A model generated the notes under the pieces. It saw only the letters and a program-made list of their open reading frames with translations. It was not told the origin of the DNA and searched no databases. DNA of 30,786 nt from an uncultured Fretibacterium sp. (lineage in GTDB: Bacteria > Synergistota > Synergistia > Synergistales > Aminobacteriaceae): NCBI GenBank assembly GCA_937915835.1, contig CALGHA010000008.1, positions 1 through 30,786 of the forward strand, written 5' to 3'. Shown piece by piece: positions 14,421 through 23,193 of this stretch. A program made the position numbers and the translations under genes. Numbering within the stretch: the first letter of the stretch is position 1; each line of letters begins with the position of its first letter.

Positions 14421-15238
14421 AATTTTCTTATCCCCTCAGCAATCCCGTCCTCGTCGCAATCAGACGTAACATAATCAGCAACAGCCTTTAACTCCTCGCA
14501 AGCATTCCCCATAGCTACACCAATTCCCGCAGCTTTAAGCATGTAAGTATCGTTCAAGCCGTCTCCGAATGACATTGTCGCGCTCATGGGAATTTTCAGG
14601 TAATCAGCAATAAATTTCAGAGCGTCGCCCTTGTTCGCATGAATATCATTAATCTCAATATTATTCGGAACTGACGACGAGAAAATATTATTTGGGAATA
14701 CAACGGGTAATGCCTCTAATAATTTTGCTCGCAACTCCATATTCTTGAAGAACGGCTGTATTTTCTGGATACCGTGATTTTTCTCGCGCAAAGTCTCGTG
14801 AAGATCTTCAACAGGATGACGAAAATCCGTTAATGCCTTCATCTGCCATGCTCCAATCGCAAAATCTGCTCGGCGTTCGTAATGTTCTCTCTGCATCCAG
14901 CCGAAACCGTCGATTACACAGTCATAAATACAATCCTGCTCGTCAAGAACTCGTGTGATTAATTCCGCACGCTCTAAAGGTATCTCGAATTTCGCAAGTG
15001 ATTTATTCTCACGAACGTCAAAAATTTCTGCGCCGTTTACAGTGATTGCATAATGAATAAATTTCAGGCTCTTCACGTTCTCCGGAACAGCTTCCCAAAA
15101 TCGCCCTGTCGCCGGAACAAGCTCAACTCCCATATTCGCGGCCTCGTTAAGGGCTTCAACCGTCGCAGGAGTTATTTCCTTTTTGCGATTAAATAATGTA
15201 TCGTCAAGGTCAAACGTAATTAACTTTACATTTCCCAT
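14411..15238 (-). CDS. Cof-type HAD-IIB sugar/nucleotide phosphatase
   Basis: A 275-residue cytoplasmic phosphatase of the haloacid dehalogenase superfamily, Cof subfamily. Motif I DLDDT is at 10-14, motif II is the ATGR near 59-62, motif III is the lysine in HANKGDAL near 212, and motif IV is FGDGLND near 233-239, followed by GVAMGNA. All catalytic positions are present. The subfamily hydrolyses small phosphorylated metabolites, such as sugar phosphates or flavin precursors; the substrate is not predictable. The start codon lies inside the end of pepF (13-base overlap), and its own end overlaps the lspA-like gene, so it belongs to this minus-strand operon. Confidence 0.93.
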   Translation of the reverse strand: MGNVKLITFDLDDTLFNRKKEITPATVEALNEAANMGVELVPATGRFWEAVPENVKSLKFIHYAITVNGAEIFDVRENKSLAKFEIPLERAELITRVLDEQDCIYDCVIDGFGWMQREHYERRADFAIGAWQMKALTDFRHPVEDLHETLREKNHGIQKIQPFFKNMELRAKLLEALPVVFPNNIFSSSVPNNIEINDIHANKGDALKFIADYLKIPMSATMSFGDGLNDTYMLKAAGIGVAMGNACEELKAVADYVTSDCDEDGIAEGIRKFCL

Positions 15239-17028
15239 TCTTGATAGCCCTCAGTTAATCTCTCGTCAAAAAGTTTCATAGTTCGTTCAAACGGCTCCGA
15301 ACTCGTCAAGTCAACTCCTGCCCTGCGTAAAATATTCAGGCTGTAATCACTTCCGCCGCTCTGCAAGAACTTCAAATATCTATCGACTGCTCCGTCCTCG
15401 TGATTGAGAATTGCCGACGAAAACGCACAAGCCGCCGTGAAGCCCGTAACATATTTATACACGTAGAAGGCTGAATAGAAATGAGGTATCCTTGCCCATT
15501 CCGCACAAAGTTCAGCGTCAATCTTCATGTCAGGGCCGTAACACTCAGCGTTTAATTTTTCCCATAATTTGCATATGTAATCCGGCGTTAAAATTCCTCC
15601 GTTTTCGGCGTAAGTGTGAGTTTCACGCTCAAAATCTGCGAACATTGCCTGTCTGAAGAAAGTTGTGCGCACCATGTCATAATAATAGTTCAACAGCCAT
15701 TTCTTATTGTCAGAATGCTTTAACATGTACTCAAGCAATAATGCTTCATTCGTCGTCGATGCAACTTCGGCGAGCAAAATTGTGTAATCGGCGTAAACTT
15801 GCGGCTGATTTTCCCGAGAATAATAGCTGTGTAAACTATGTCCCATCTCATGAACGAGCGTAAAAACGTCGCGCAATGTTCCGTTATAGTTCAGCAAGAC
15901 ATAAGGATTAGTTCCGTAACTTCCCCATGAGTAAGCCCCTTTGCGTTTGCCTTTGTTCTCGTAAATGTCGATCCAGCGTGAATTTATTCCCTTCTTGAAA
16001 TTGTTCACGTAATCTTCTCCCAATGGAGCAAGTGCCTTCACAGCGAGTTCAACAGCGTCCTCAAAGCTAGTTTCATCTTTGGGCTCGTCGGAAATCGGGA
16101 CGTTTAAGTCGTAATAATGAAACTCATCCAAGCCAAGAACTTTTTTGCGTAACGAGACTAATTTATGCATTAATCTTGATGAATAATTTCTTGCTGTATC
16201 GACGACGTGATTATAGACATCTTCAGGGACATTTTCGCCGAATAATGCCATGTCCAAGCTGGAATTATATTTGCGGGTTCTAGCGTAAAAAATATCGCCT
16301 TTAACCGAACCGGAATATAACGCGGCTATTGCATTCTTGAATTTCGCGTAAGTCCCGTAAATCCCAATGAAAGCATTTTTGCGAACTTCACGATTTAAGC
16401 TCCGGCTGAACTTGTACCAGCGTTCTTCTGTTAATTCCGTAAGATTTCCTTCTTCGTCCTGAATATCCGGAAATTTCATGTCAGCGTCAGTTAATAACGT
16501 AAAAGCATTCTCCGGAACGGCTTTCATCTCTCCGGCTTGAGCTAATAAAATCTCCTGTTCATGAGGCAAAATATGTTCACGTTCACGCAGAAGTTTACGG
16601 AAGAAAAATTCATAACGCGTTAATTCATGCTCGGTCTTAATGCAATTGTTAATATAATCCTGAGGAAGCGCAAGAATTTCCGGCTCAAAGAACGCTACAG
16701 CCGCCGAATATTTCACAAGCAAACTTTCAGCAAGCCCGGCCAATTCCATAGGTTTAGTCTCGCGCAAATCTTCATGGCTTTTCATGTTCGCGTAAATGTA
16801 TAATTTATTAAGCTCAAGTGAGACTGCCTCATCAAGTTTTATGAAATCAAGCAAAGTTTTAGAGCCTTCACCGAGTTTTCCTGAATAACTCTTTAATCTC
16901 TCGATATTGGCCGTAACCTCATCAAAATTTTTCTGCCAGTCTTCAAATGATGAATATATTGCTTCGAGATCCCATTTAGAATTTTCGGGAATGTCTTTTC
17001 TCTCTGGTACTTCGTTAGATTTAGTCAT
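15226..17028 (-). CDS. pepF: Oligoendopeptidase F (M3B metallopeptidase)
   Basis: A 600-residue cytoplasmic zinc peptidase that trims short peptides. The zinc-binding HEMGH is at 393-397 and the third ligand glutamate near 421 in LLAEVASTTNE. The N-terminal segment ENSKWDLEAIY and the C-terminal HFYSAFYVYKYVTG are characteristic of PepF. Length equals the usual 600. I chose the ATG at 17028; AGGAG lies 15 nt upstream, a little far. An in-frame ATG at 17073 would add 15 residues but has no ribosome-binding site. It begins about 80 bases after coaE ends and overlaps the HAD gene at its 3' end. Fits a peptide- or amino-acid-using metabolism. Confidence 0.94.
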   Translation of the reverse strand: MTKSNEVPERKDIPENSKWDLEAIYSSFEDWQKNFDEVTANIERLKSYSGKLGEGSKTLLDFIKLDEAVSLELNKLYIYANMKSHEDLRETKPMELAGLAESLLVKYSAAVAFFEPEILALPQDYINNCIKTEHELTRYEFFFRKLLREREHILPHEQEILLAQAGEMKAVPENAFTLLTDADMKFPDIQDEEGNLTELTEERWYKFSRSLNREVRKNAFIGIYGTYAKFKNAIAALYSGSVKGDIFYARTRKYNSSLDMALFGENVPEDVYNHVVDTARNYSSRLMHKLVSLRKKVLGLDEFHYYDLNVPISDEPKDETSFEDAVELAVKALAPLGEDYVNNFKKGINSRWIDIYENKGKRKGAYSWGSYGTNPYVLLNYNGTLRDVFTLVHEMGHSLHSYYSRENQPQVYADYTILLAEVASTTNEALLLEYMLKHSDNKKWLLNYYYDMVRTTFFRQAMFADFERETHTYAENGGILTPDYICKLWEKLNAECYGPDMKIDAELCAEWARIPHFYSAFYVYKYVTGFTAACAFSSAILNHEDGAVDRYLKFLQSGGSDYSLNILRRAGVDLTSSEPFERTMKLFDERLTEGYQEWEM

Positions 17029-17108
17029 GTGAAAATTTTTAATCTCCTGTGTAAATTTCTGGTTGTATATCATAAATTAAGAATTAGTGCAAGTTTGGAA
17101 AGTTAAAA

Positions 17109-17687
17109 TTAATGAAAGTTTATAATTATCGCGTCAATTTCCCATTCAAGCTCTGAGATATTCCCGCCGTTATTAATAACAAAATCGCTCATGGAAATTT
17201 TCTCACTTTGAGGCAATAACATTTTCTCCCTCCTCCTCAACTCTTCAATGCTCCAGCCTCGTGAAACTCTACAGCGTTCAGCCCTAACGTCAAAATTGGC
17301 CGTAACATAAACGACAAAATTTATCCAGTCAAAAGAACTTCCAGCCTCGAATAATAACGGGATTTCTAAAACGATATTTTTATTTTCTCGTGATTGCCGC
17401 TCAAGTTCTGCCATAACGATGGGATGAAGCATAGAGTTGCAAAATTTATTCTCTGTCTCATCGTTGAAGATTATTTTTGCGATTTCTGGGATTAAGATTT
17501 TTCCGGAAGTGTCAAGAATTTTTTCGCCCCAGCGATTTACGGCTTGAGCTTTCACGTCATCACGAAGCCATAAACTTTTAGCGACGACGTCAGCGTCAAG
17601 ACGTTCACAGCCTAATTTTTCAGCGAGGATTTTCGAGACAGTAGACTTACCTGCCCCGATATCCCCTGTAACCGCGATTACCGCCAT
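17109..17687 (-). CDS. coaE: Dephospho-CoA kinase
   Basis: A 192-residue P-loop kinase that phosphorylates dephospho-CoA in the last step of coenzyme A synthesis. The Walker A GDIGAGKS is at 8-15, DADVVA follows near 32-37, and the LHPIV and EIPLLFEA segments are both family hallmarks. The start is the ATG at 17687, which puts MAVIAVTGDIG at the N-terminus as in the family; the frame stays open 40 codons upstream but that part lies inside the helicase gene. It overlaps the helicase 3' end by 41 bases, implying coupled translation. TGGAG lies about 11 nt upstream of the ATG. Confidence 0.94.
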   Translation of the reverse strand: MAVIAVTGDIGAGKSTVSKILAEKLGCERLDADVVAKSLWLRDDVKAQAVNRWGEKILDTSGKILIPEIAKIIFNDETENKFCNSMLHPIVMAELERQSRENKNIVLEIPLLFEAGSSFDWINFVVYVTANFDVRAERCRVSRGWSIEELRRREKMLLPQSEKISMSDFVINNGGNISELEWEIDAIIINFH

Positions 17688-19698
17688 AATTATTTTTTCT
17701 CCAGAAATAATTTTGTCCTCCTGAAGTCCTAGCTCGATGTGAAGTTCCTCTGTCGTCAGTCTTCTTGCATTCATCAGGGACTTCAAACAGGAAGCGCGAC
17801 AATTCATTTTCCTTGATATCGCCGTAAAGTCTTCGTGAACGTGCCGCCGATAAATATAATCTCTCTTCGGCTCTGGTCATCCCGACGTAAAACACTCGGC
17901 GTTCTTCCTCTATCGTTTTGTCGTAATCCTCGTTATCTCTTCTGGGAGGACTTGGGAAAATTCCTTCTTCGAGGCCGACAATGAACACTACGGGAAATTC
18001 GAGACCTTTCGAGGCGTGCAATGTCATTAATCCGACAGCATCGCGGGCTTCTGCGTCTTGTGTGTCAGCGTCAGTGAACAATGCGGCTTCAGCGAGTGCG
18101 TCAACGAGATTTCCATCAGGGACAATTGATTTTAACTCCCTAACGTTTGAGAGCCTTTCATCGGAATTTTCAGGGTATTGCGAGATTAAATAGCCGACGT
18201 AATCCATTTCGCGCAAAATATAATCTATGATTACGTTTATGCCGGTTTCAGAGAGCCTCAATATTTCGCAGATGTGTTCAGCAAATTGTTTCATGGACTC
18301 TCCGGCTTTACCCTTGACTTTCCAATTTCCAGCAGCCGCGAACTCCCAAAATTTTAATGAGCTGTCAAAAAGTTCTTCAGGTTGCTCCTTGAGCCATTCA
18401 TCCCATAATCCCAAAGTTTTCGGGCCAATTCCAGCTAAAATATATTTCGAGAGATTAGCGATTCTTTCAAGCGAAATCATATCAAACGGGTTCACTGCGA
18501 GCTTCAACATTGCTAACACGTCTTTGACTTCAGCACGCTCATAAAACGATAAGCCCCGAATAATCCTATATGGAATATTCTCCTCAAGAAAGCGTCTCTC
18601 ATATAATCTGCTCATTGCGTTTTGACGATATAAAATTGCGATATTCCCGTAACTGTAATTATAAACTCTGTGAAGCCGGTCAATCTCCTGAACAAGAAAA
18701 TCTGCCTCCTGAAAATCACTCTGAGCTAAAAGCGTGTAAATCTTCTCGCCTAATGATTTCATCGTGTGTAAATTCTTCTTGAGACGGGATCTATTGTTAC
18801 GGATTAGAGCGTTCGAGGCCGCTAAAATATTTCCTGTTGACCTGTAATTTTCATCGAGAACTATTGTTTTTGCGCCCGGAAAATCATTCGTGAAGTTCAA
18901 GATTAATTCAACCTCAGCACCTCGCCAGCCGTAAATTGATTGATCCGGATCACCGACGACATTAACCGTGCAATTTTTTCCAGCGAGATATTTTATTAAT
19001 AAATACTGAGCTTTATTCACGTCCTGATACTCGTCAACAAGAAGCCACTGAATTTTACTTTGCTCGTATTTTCGCGTAATCATGTCATTCTTCAGGATTT
19101 CCAGCGGCAAAATTATTAAATCGTCAAAGTCTACGGCGTTAAGCTCTCTAAGTCTCTGCCTGTATAACTTTGCGAGATCAAGAATTTGTTCATTCTGAGT
19201 ATTCGGCTCATGAGGAATTGGCGACCATGCCATGTATTCGCGCGAGATAATGTCAAGAAGTTCCAGAACAGACGGCTTTGAAATATTCGCTTCGGTCATA
19301 ATATCCTTCATTAAGCTCTTGCAGTCGTCTCTGTCAAAAACTGTAAATCCGTCACGGAGCTTAACAATTTCCCTAGCAGCTTTCATGTTCCTGAATAAAA
19401 ATTTCACTCCGAAACTGTGAAAAGTCCCGGCAGAAATTCTCGCAGCTCTCTCACCAGGAATAAGCGCGTCAATCCTTGTCCGCATTTCTCCGGCCGCTTT
19501 GTTCGTGAAAGTTACGGCTAAGATATTCTGAGGCTGAGTGATATTTTCTGCTGTGAGCCAGGCTATTTTATGCGTCAAAACTCGGGTCTTCCCGCTTCCT
19601 GCTCCGGCAAGAACGAGTAAAGGCCCGTCAACGTATTCAACCGCTTCACGCTGACGTTCTGAGAGTTTGAGTAATATATTTTTTTCGTTTTCATTCAT
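17647..19698 (-). CDS. UvrD/PcrA-type superfamily 1 DNA helicase
   Basis: A 683-residue 3'-5' helicase for repair and replication-fork maintenance. Motifs in order: Q-motif LSERQREAV (13-21), Walker A AGAGSGKT (31-38), Ia AVTFTNKAAGEM (61-72), II VDEYQD (221-226), III VGDPDQSIYGWRGA (248-261), IV YRSTGNI, V LHASKGLEFPVVF and VI VFYVGMTRAEERL. It is slightly shorter than typical PcrA (about 720-750). The C-terminus ends in a short GGNRGYRGYRGR-like basic, glycine/tyrosine-rich tail in place of the usual PcrA RNA-polymerase-binding Tudor region. Its start overlaps the hypA-like gene by 8 bases and its end overlaps coaE by 41. Confidence 0.94.
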   Translation of the reverse strand: MNENEKNILLKLSERQREAVEYVDGPLLVLAGAGSGKTRVLTHKIAWLTAENITQPQNILAVTFTNKAAGEMRTRIDALIPGERAARISAGTFHSFGVKFLFRNMKAAREIVKLRDGFTVFDRDDCKSLMKDIMTEANISKPSVLELLDIISREYMAWSPIPHEPNTQNEQILDLAKLYRQRLRELNAVDFDDLIILPLEILKNDMITRKYEQSKIQWLLVDEYQDVNKAQYLLIKYLAGKNCTVNVVGDPDQSIYGWRGAEVELILNFTNDFPGAKTIVLDENYRSTGNILAASNALIRNNRSRLKKNLHTMKSLGEKIYTLLAQSDFQEADFLVQEIDRLHRVYNYSYGNIAILYRQNAMSRLYERRFLEENIPYRIIRGLSFYERAEVKDVLAMLKLAVNPFDMISLERIANLSKYILAGIGPKTLGLWDEWLKEQPEELFDSSLKFWEFAAAGNWKVKGKAGESMKQFAEHICEILRLSETGINVIIDYILREMDYVGYLISQYPENSDERLSNVRELKSIVPDGNLVDALAEAALFTDADTQDAEARDAVGLMTLHASKGLEFPVVFIVGLEEGIFPSPPRRDNEDYDKTIEEERRVFYVGMTRAEERLYLSAARSRRLYGDIKENELSRFLFEVPDECKKTDDRGTSHRARTSGGQNYFWRKNNYGGNRGYRGYRGR

Positions 19699-20053
19699 GA
19701 TTAAGAAAATTGCTCTCTACTTCTAAGACTTCAATTGCCAGTTCAAGCCCAGATATTAAATGCACGTTCCGGCTTCCGCAATAAGGGCACATAAATTCGC
19801 TGTCTTCACGAGTTCCAGTTCGTCCGCAAGCAAAACATTTTATAGTTACGGGAATAATCATCACGGATAAAATTGCGCCTTCGGCTGGAGTATCTCGCGA
19901 GACGGCGGCAAAGATAAACGCCATTAACTCGGGATTAACTTTTCGCATGCCTCCGATTTTCAGCATAATTCTGCGGACTTTGCTCCAGCCTGATTCACGG
20001 CACAATCTCAGCACAGCATTATTTACGGAATTAGTGAGCGTAAATTCGTACAT
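19691..20053 (-). CDS. hypA: HypA-like nickel chaperone with substituted metal-binding N-terminus
   Basis: A 120-residue protein with the HypA/HybF plan: an N-terminal alpha/beta domain (IMLKIGGMRKVNPELMAFIF) and a zinc ribbon with Cys73, Cys76, Cys89 and Cys92 (CFAC and CPYC). HypA normally begins MHE, where His2 is a nickel ligand; here it begins MYEF, so His2 is replaced by tyrosine. The C-terminal strand ELAIEVLEVE is intact. It lies between cheR and the helicase, with no hydrogenase, urease or hypB gene in the window. The nickel function is therefore doubtful; the protein might be a zinc-ribbon relative with another role. It overlaps the helicase by 8 bases and starts 6 bases after cheR ends. 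Confidence 0.8.
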   Translation of the reverse strand: MYEFTLTNSVNNAVLRLCRESGWSKVRRIMLKIGGMRKVNPELMAFIFAAVSRDTPAEGAILSVMIIPVTIKCFACGRTGTREDSEFMCPYCGSRNVHLISGLELAIEVLEVESNFLNHE

Positions 20054-20059
20054 GCCTGA

Positions 20060-20860
20060 TTATTTTTTCGTGTAAAGGAACGGTCCGGCTGACTCGAAAC
20101 CGATTTTCTGATACCCGAATATTTGCTCAGTTGAACCGACAAGGAAATATCCGCCAGGAGCTAAAGCGTCGAAGAATTTGTGATAGAGCTTATCTTTTGT
20201 CTCAGCTGTGAAATAAATTACGACGTTGCGGCACAAGATAATATCATAATTCGCCCCAAATGGATCCTCGATCATGTTCATTCGTTTGAAGCTAACTCGG
20301 CGTTTAATATCAGCGTTGACTTCATACGTTGCTCCGGCATCTCTGGTCGTGAAATATTTCGCTAAATATTCTTTCGGAACGTTGAGAAGCTGAGTTTTCC
20401 TGTAAGTTGCCCTCTGAGCTAAAGCGATTGCTCCTGCGTCAACGTCAGCGGCTAAAACTGGGTTCATCGCGTCAATTCCACATACAGCAGATAATATTGC
20501 CAGTGAATAAGGCTCCTCACCAGTTGCACAACCTGCGCTCCAGAGTTTCAGGCGTTTACTTTTGCGTTTCTCGAATAATTCCGGAATAATTTTGTCGCGT
20601 AACTTCCACCATTGGGAATCATTCCTGAAAAATTCTGAAACGTTGATAGTCAAGTGGTCGAGAAATTCACGTAATCTTTTGTCGTCCTTGCTGATCATGT
20701 CATAATAATCATCGTAAGTCTTACAGCCCCAGCGGGACATTAACTCGTGAGTTCTTCGGTGAATTTGCTCTTTATACGAGTTCAAGTCGATGCCGATTAA
20801 CTTTTTCAGCTTCATCTTGAAAGTTGTGTAACCTGGATTATTGTAGCTTCTTTCTTCCAT
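20060..20860 (-). CDS. cheR: CheR-type protein-glutamate methyltransferase
   Basis: A 266-residue cytoplasmic enzyme that methylates glutamates of chemoreceptors using S-adenosylmethionine. The N-terminal helical domain includes FLDHLTINVSEFFRN (about 66-80), the signature linking region of CheR. The SAM site LWSAGCATGEEPYSLA follows near 106-121, then AADVDAGAIALAQRA, and CRNVVIYF near 209-216. The ending (GYFLVGSTEQI) is also canonical. No C-terminal pentapeptide-binding extension is seen. AGGAGG sits about 13 nt before the ATG, in the short gap after frr. Finding cheR alone with translation genes is unusual but it implies a motile or chemosensory organism. Confidence 0.94.
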   Translation of the reverse strand: MEERSYNNPGYTTFKMKLKKLIGIDLNSYKEQIHRRTHELMSRWGCKTYDDYYDMISKDDKRLREFLDHLTINVSEFFRNDSQWWKLRDKIIPELFEKRKSKRLKLWSAGCATGEEPYSLAILSAVCGIDAMNPVLAADVDAGAIALAQRATYRKTQLLNVPKEYLAKYFTTRDAGATYEVNADIKRRVSFKRMNMIEDPFGANYDIILCRNVVIYFTAETKDKLYHKFFDALAPGGYFLVGSTEQIFGYQKIGFESAGPFLYTKK

Positions 20861-20881
20861 TTTGATGAATATTCCTCCTGA

Positions 20882-21439
20882 TTAGTCTTCAAGTACTTCT
20901 TTTTCCTTGATTTTATAGACTTCATCAATCTTCTTGATATATTTATCCGTGATGTCCTGAACGTCTTTCGTTAATTTCTTCAGGTCATCTTCCGTAATTT
21001 CCGAAGCCTTTTCCTGTTTCTTGAGGGCCTCGATTGCGTCGCGCCTGTAATTCCTGATTACGACTTTGGACTCTTCAGCTTTACGCGCTAATAATTTCGT
21101 CAGTTCAACACGTCTTGCTTTAGTCAATTCGGGTAAAGTCATCCGGATAACTGTTCCGTCGTTATGAGGTGTCATGCCGATATTGGCCGCGAGAATAGCT
21201 TTCTCCATAGCCTTGAGACATGATTTATCGAACGGGGCAATCTGGATTACTCGGCTTTCAGGAATTGTGATATTAGCGAGCTGTTTAATGACCGTCGGAT
21301 TTCCGTAATAATCAACTTTAATATCGCTGACAAGTCCAGGATGAGCACGGCCGGTTCTTATCGATAAAAATTCGTTCTGCAAAAACGCAATAGCCTTGTC
21401 CATATTTTCACGTAATGCTGCAAGTTCATCTTTCGGCAT
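20882..21439 (-). CDS. frr: Ribosome recycling factor
   Basis: A 185-residue factor that, with EF-G, splits post-termination ribosomes. The sequence follows the family end to end: FLSIRTGRAHPGLV near 25-38, VDYYGNPT near 43-50, QLANITIPESRVIQIAPFDKS, and KLTKDVQDITDKYIKKID near the C-terminus. Length is standard. The ATG is preceded only by a weak CAGG within a predicted stem, while a perfect GGAGG lies farther upstream in the leader without a normal start codon, so initiation may be structured. It is the second gene after pyrH, with about 100 bases between. Confidence 0.97.
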   Translation of the reverse strand: MPKDELAALRENMDKAIAFLQNEFLSIRTGRAHPGLVSDIKVDYYGNPTVIKQLANITIPESRVIQIAPFDKSCLKAMEKAILAANIGMTPHNDGTVIRMTLPELTKARRVELTKLLARKAEESKVVIRNYRRDAIEALKKQEKASEITEDDLKKLTKDVQDITDKYIKKIDEVYKIKEKEVLED

Positions 21440-21447
21440 GATTTTAG

Positions 21448-21512
21448 CCTGCTGCCAATTTGTTAGATTTTGAACACAGCTTGAGATGACAGCAGGTTAC
21501 GCCTCCTTTAAT
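21448..21512 (-). promoter_or_regulatory. frr leader: stem-loop and orphan Shine-Dalgarno
   Basis: CCTGCTG and CAGCAGG (21496-21490 and 21454-21448) can pair across a 35-nt loop, with the 3' arm covering the weak frr ribosome-binding site. Upstream, AAAGGAGG (about 21502-21509) is followed only by CTG CTG and eight more codons to a TAA before frr. This may be a tiny leader peptide or a relic. Confidence 0.35.
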
Positions 21513-21542
21513 AATTTCACAAGCTGTTATTCATAAATTTCG

Positions 21543-22253
21543 TTAAGCTCTCACGATTGTTCCGGTTTTAACGCCCTCAATAATATTTTTCGCCCAGTCT
21601 TTATCCTGAATGCTGATTACCCAGACTGGAATTTTATTCTCACGGCATATAGCGAAAGCCGCAGTGTCCATGACCTCGATATTTCGTGAAATTGCTTCGC
21701 TGTAAGTCAATTCGGGTAAAAACTCAGCGTCAGGAAATTTTGCAGGATCCTTCGTGTAAATTCCGTTTACCTTAGTTCCCTTAACGACACAATCAAGCCC
21801 CAACTCCGAAGCTCGTAATGCGGCGGCCGTATCAGTCGAGAAAAAGGGATGTCCTGTTCCTGCGCCAAATATAACGACATTTCCCGAAGCTAACAAACTT
21901 TTTGCGCGTTCACGATTATACAACTCAGCAATCGGCGGCATTCCAACAGCTGAGAGAACTTGAGCGGGAACGTTGAGAGTTTCGAGCGAGAATTTCAGGG
22001 CTAAAGAGTTCATGACAGTTCCGAGCATTCCGATTGAGTCAAGACCTGCGCGGTCAATCCCGTAATCGAGAGCGTCACGGCCCCTGAGCATATTTCCTCC
22101 GCCGATGACGATAGATAACTCAATCCCAGCGTTGCGAATTTCGGCCAATTTCTGAGCAAAATCATTTACGGTTTTGAAGTCGATACCTGATTTCTTCTCA
22201 CCAGCTAAGACTTCTCCTGAGAGTTTCAATAATATACGTTTGAAATTAGACAT
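21543..22253 (-). CDS. pyrH: Uridylate (UMP) kinase
   Basis: A 236-residue bacterial-type UMP kinase of the amino-acid-kinase fold. It shows RILLKLSGEVLAG at 5-17, IVIGGGNMLRG near 48-58, the DSIGMLGTVMNSLAL segment near 72-86, and GTGHPFFSTDTAAALRA near 131-147. The enzyme is hexameric and GTP-regulated in many bacteria. The ATG is only about 12-20 bases after an intrinsic terminator that ends the rpsB-tsf unit, and no Shine-Dalgarno is visible between them. Expression therefore probably depends on readthrough or on initiation without a strong ribosome-binding site. Confidence 0.97.
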   Translation of the reverse strand: MSNFKRILLKLSGEVLAGEKKSGIDFKTVNDFAQKLAEIRNAGIELSIVIGGGNMLRGRDALDYGIDRAGLDSIGMLGTVMNSLALKFSLETLNVPAQVLSAVGMPPIAELYNRERAKSLLASGNVVIFGAGTGHPFFSTDTAAALRASELGLDCVVKGTKVNGIYTKDPAKFPDAEFLPELTYSEAISRNIEVMDTAAFAICRENKIPVWVISIQDKDWAKNIIEGVKTGTIVRA

Positions 22254-22266
22254 GATAACTTAATCT

Positions 22267-22300
22267 ATAAAAATTCCCCAGCGCAAAAAACACACTGGGG
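22267..22300 (-). terminator. Intrinsic terminator between tsf and pyrH
   Basis: On the minus strand CCCCAG (22300-22295) pairs with CTGGGG (22281-22276) over a 13-nt U-rich loop and is followed by AATTTTTATAG. It separates rpsB-tsf from the downstream operon and lies 13 bases from the pyrH start. Confidence 0.8.
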
Positions 22301-22314
22301 CTAAAAATTCTCTT

Positions 22315-23190
22315 TTACTCACCAATTCCAAAGCGGGCAAAACGTTTCACTCTAATCTTCGTGCCTAACTTTTTACCGGCTTCAGCAACGACATCTTTAA
22401 TCTTCTTGTCGGAATCGCGAATATATTCCTGTTCAAGAAGGCAAGTTGTCTCGTAATATTTTCTGAGTTTGCCGGGAATAATCTTGTCAACTTTATCCGC
22501 AGATTTTCCCTCGTCGATTAACTGCTGACGATACACAGTCTTTTCACGCTCAATAACGTCTTCAGGGATATCTTCAGGGATTAAATAAGCAGGAGCGGCG
22601 GCGGCAATCTGCATACAAATTTCGTGTCCAAGTTCAGCAAATTCATCTGACGCTAAAACTTTCTTGTCCTCAGCTTCAAGTTCAGCGAGAGCACCAACTT
22701 TGTAATTGCTGTGAATGTAGCAGAAGGCTTTACCGTCGGGAGCGTCAAAGCGGGCAAATCTCTTCAGCACAATATTTTCACCGAGTTTAGCGATGATCGC
22801 CGTAACGAGTTCATTAATCGTGCTTCCGGACTCATGAACGCTCTCAAGCAAGCCTGCAACGTCGTCGAATTTCCTTTTACCGGCCAAGTGAGCAGTAATC
22901 TTATTGCCCAAATCGTTGAACTCGTCAGTCTTCGCGACAAAGTCAGTCTCACTGTTAAGCTCAATCATAACGCCGAGCGTCCCGTCTGAATTAAGCGTGT
23001 AAAAAACTCTTCCGTCTGCGGCTGTACGTTCAGCTTTTTTCGCGGCCTTAGCTAAACCTTTTTCACGGAGATAATCAATAGCCTTCTCCATGTCGCCATT
23101 TGTTTCAGCGAGAGCCTTTTTGCAGTCCATCATTCCGGAGCCTGTGCGCTCGCGTAATTCCTTAACTTTTGCGGCTGTAATTTCTGCCAT
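22315..23190 (-). CDS. tsf: Elongation factor Ts
   Basis: A 291-residue guanine-nucleotide exchange factor for EF-Tu. The N-terminal UBA-like domain (ITAAKVKELRERTGSGMMDCKKALAET) and the TDFVAKTDEF core motif (about 81-90) are exact family signatures; the second core repeat continues to IRVKRFARFGIGE at the end. It starts 3 bases after rpsB, with GGAGGG inside the rpsB end, and is followed by a terminator. The rpsB-tsf pair is nearly universal. Confidence 0.98.
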   Translation of the reverse strand: MAEITAAKVKELRERTGSGMMDCKKALAETNGDMEKAIDYLREKGLAKAAKKAERTAADGRVFYTLNSDGTLGVMIELNSETDFVAKTDEFNDLGNKITAHLAGKRKFDDVAGLLESVHESGSTINELVTAIIAKLGENIVLKRFARFDAPDGKAFCYIHSNYKVGALAELEAEDKKVLASDEFAELGHEICMQIAAAAPAYLIPEDIPEDVIEREKTVYRQQLIDEGKSADKVDKIIPGKLRKYYETTCLLEQEYIRDSDKKIKDVVAEAGKKLGTKIRVKRFARFGIGE

Positions 23191-23193
23191 GAT

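Noticed and set aside
17688..17807. Forty-codon upstream extension of coaE
   Set aside because: It lies wholly within the helicase 3' end in another frame, and the family starts at the MAVIAVTG ATG.
4101..22300. CCCCAG...CTGGGG at 4101 and 22276 as copies of a mobile repeat
   Set aside because: Only the 6-bp arms match; loops and flanks differ. Both behave as terminators, and short GC arms recur by function.
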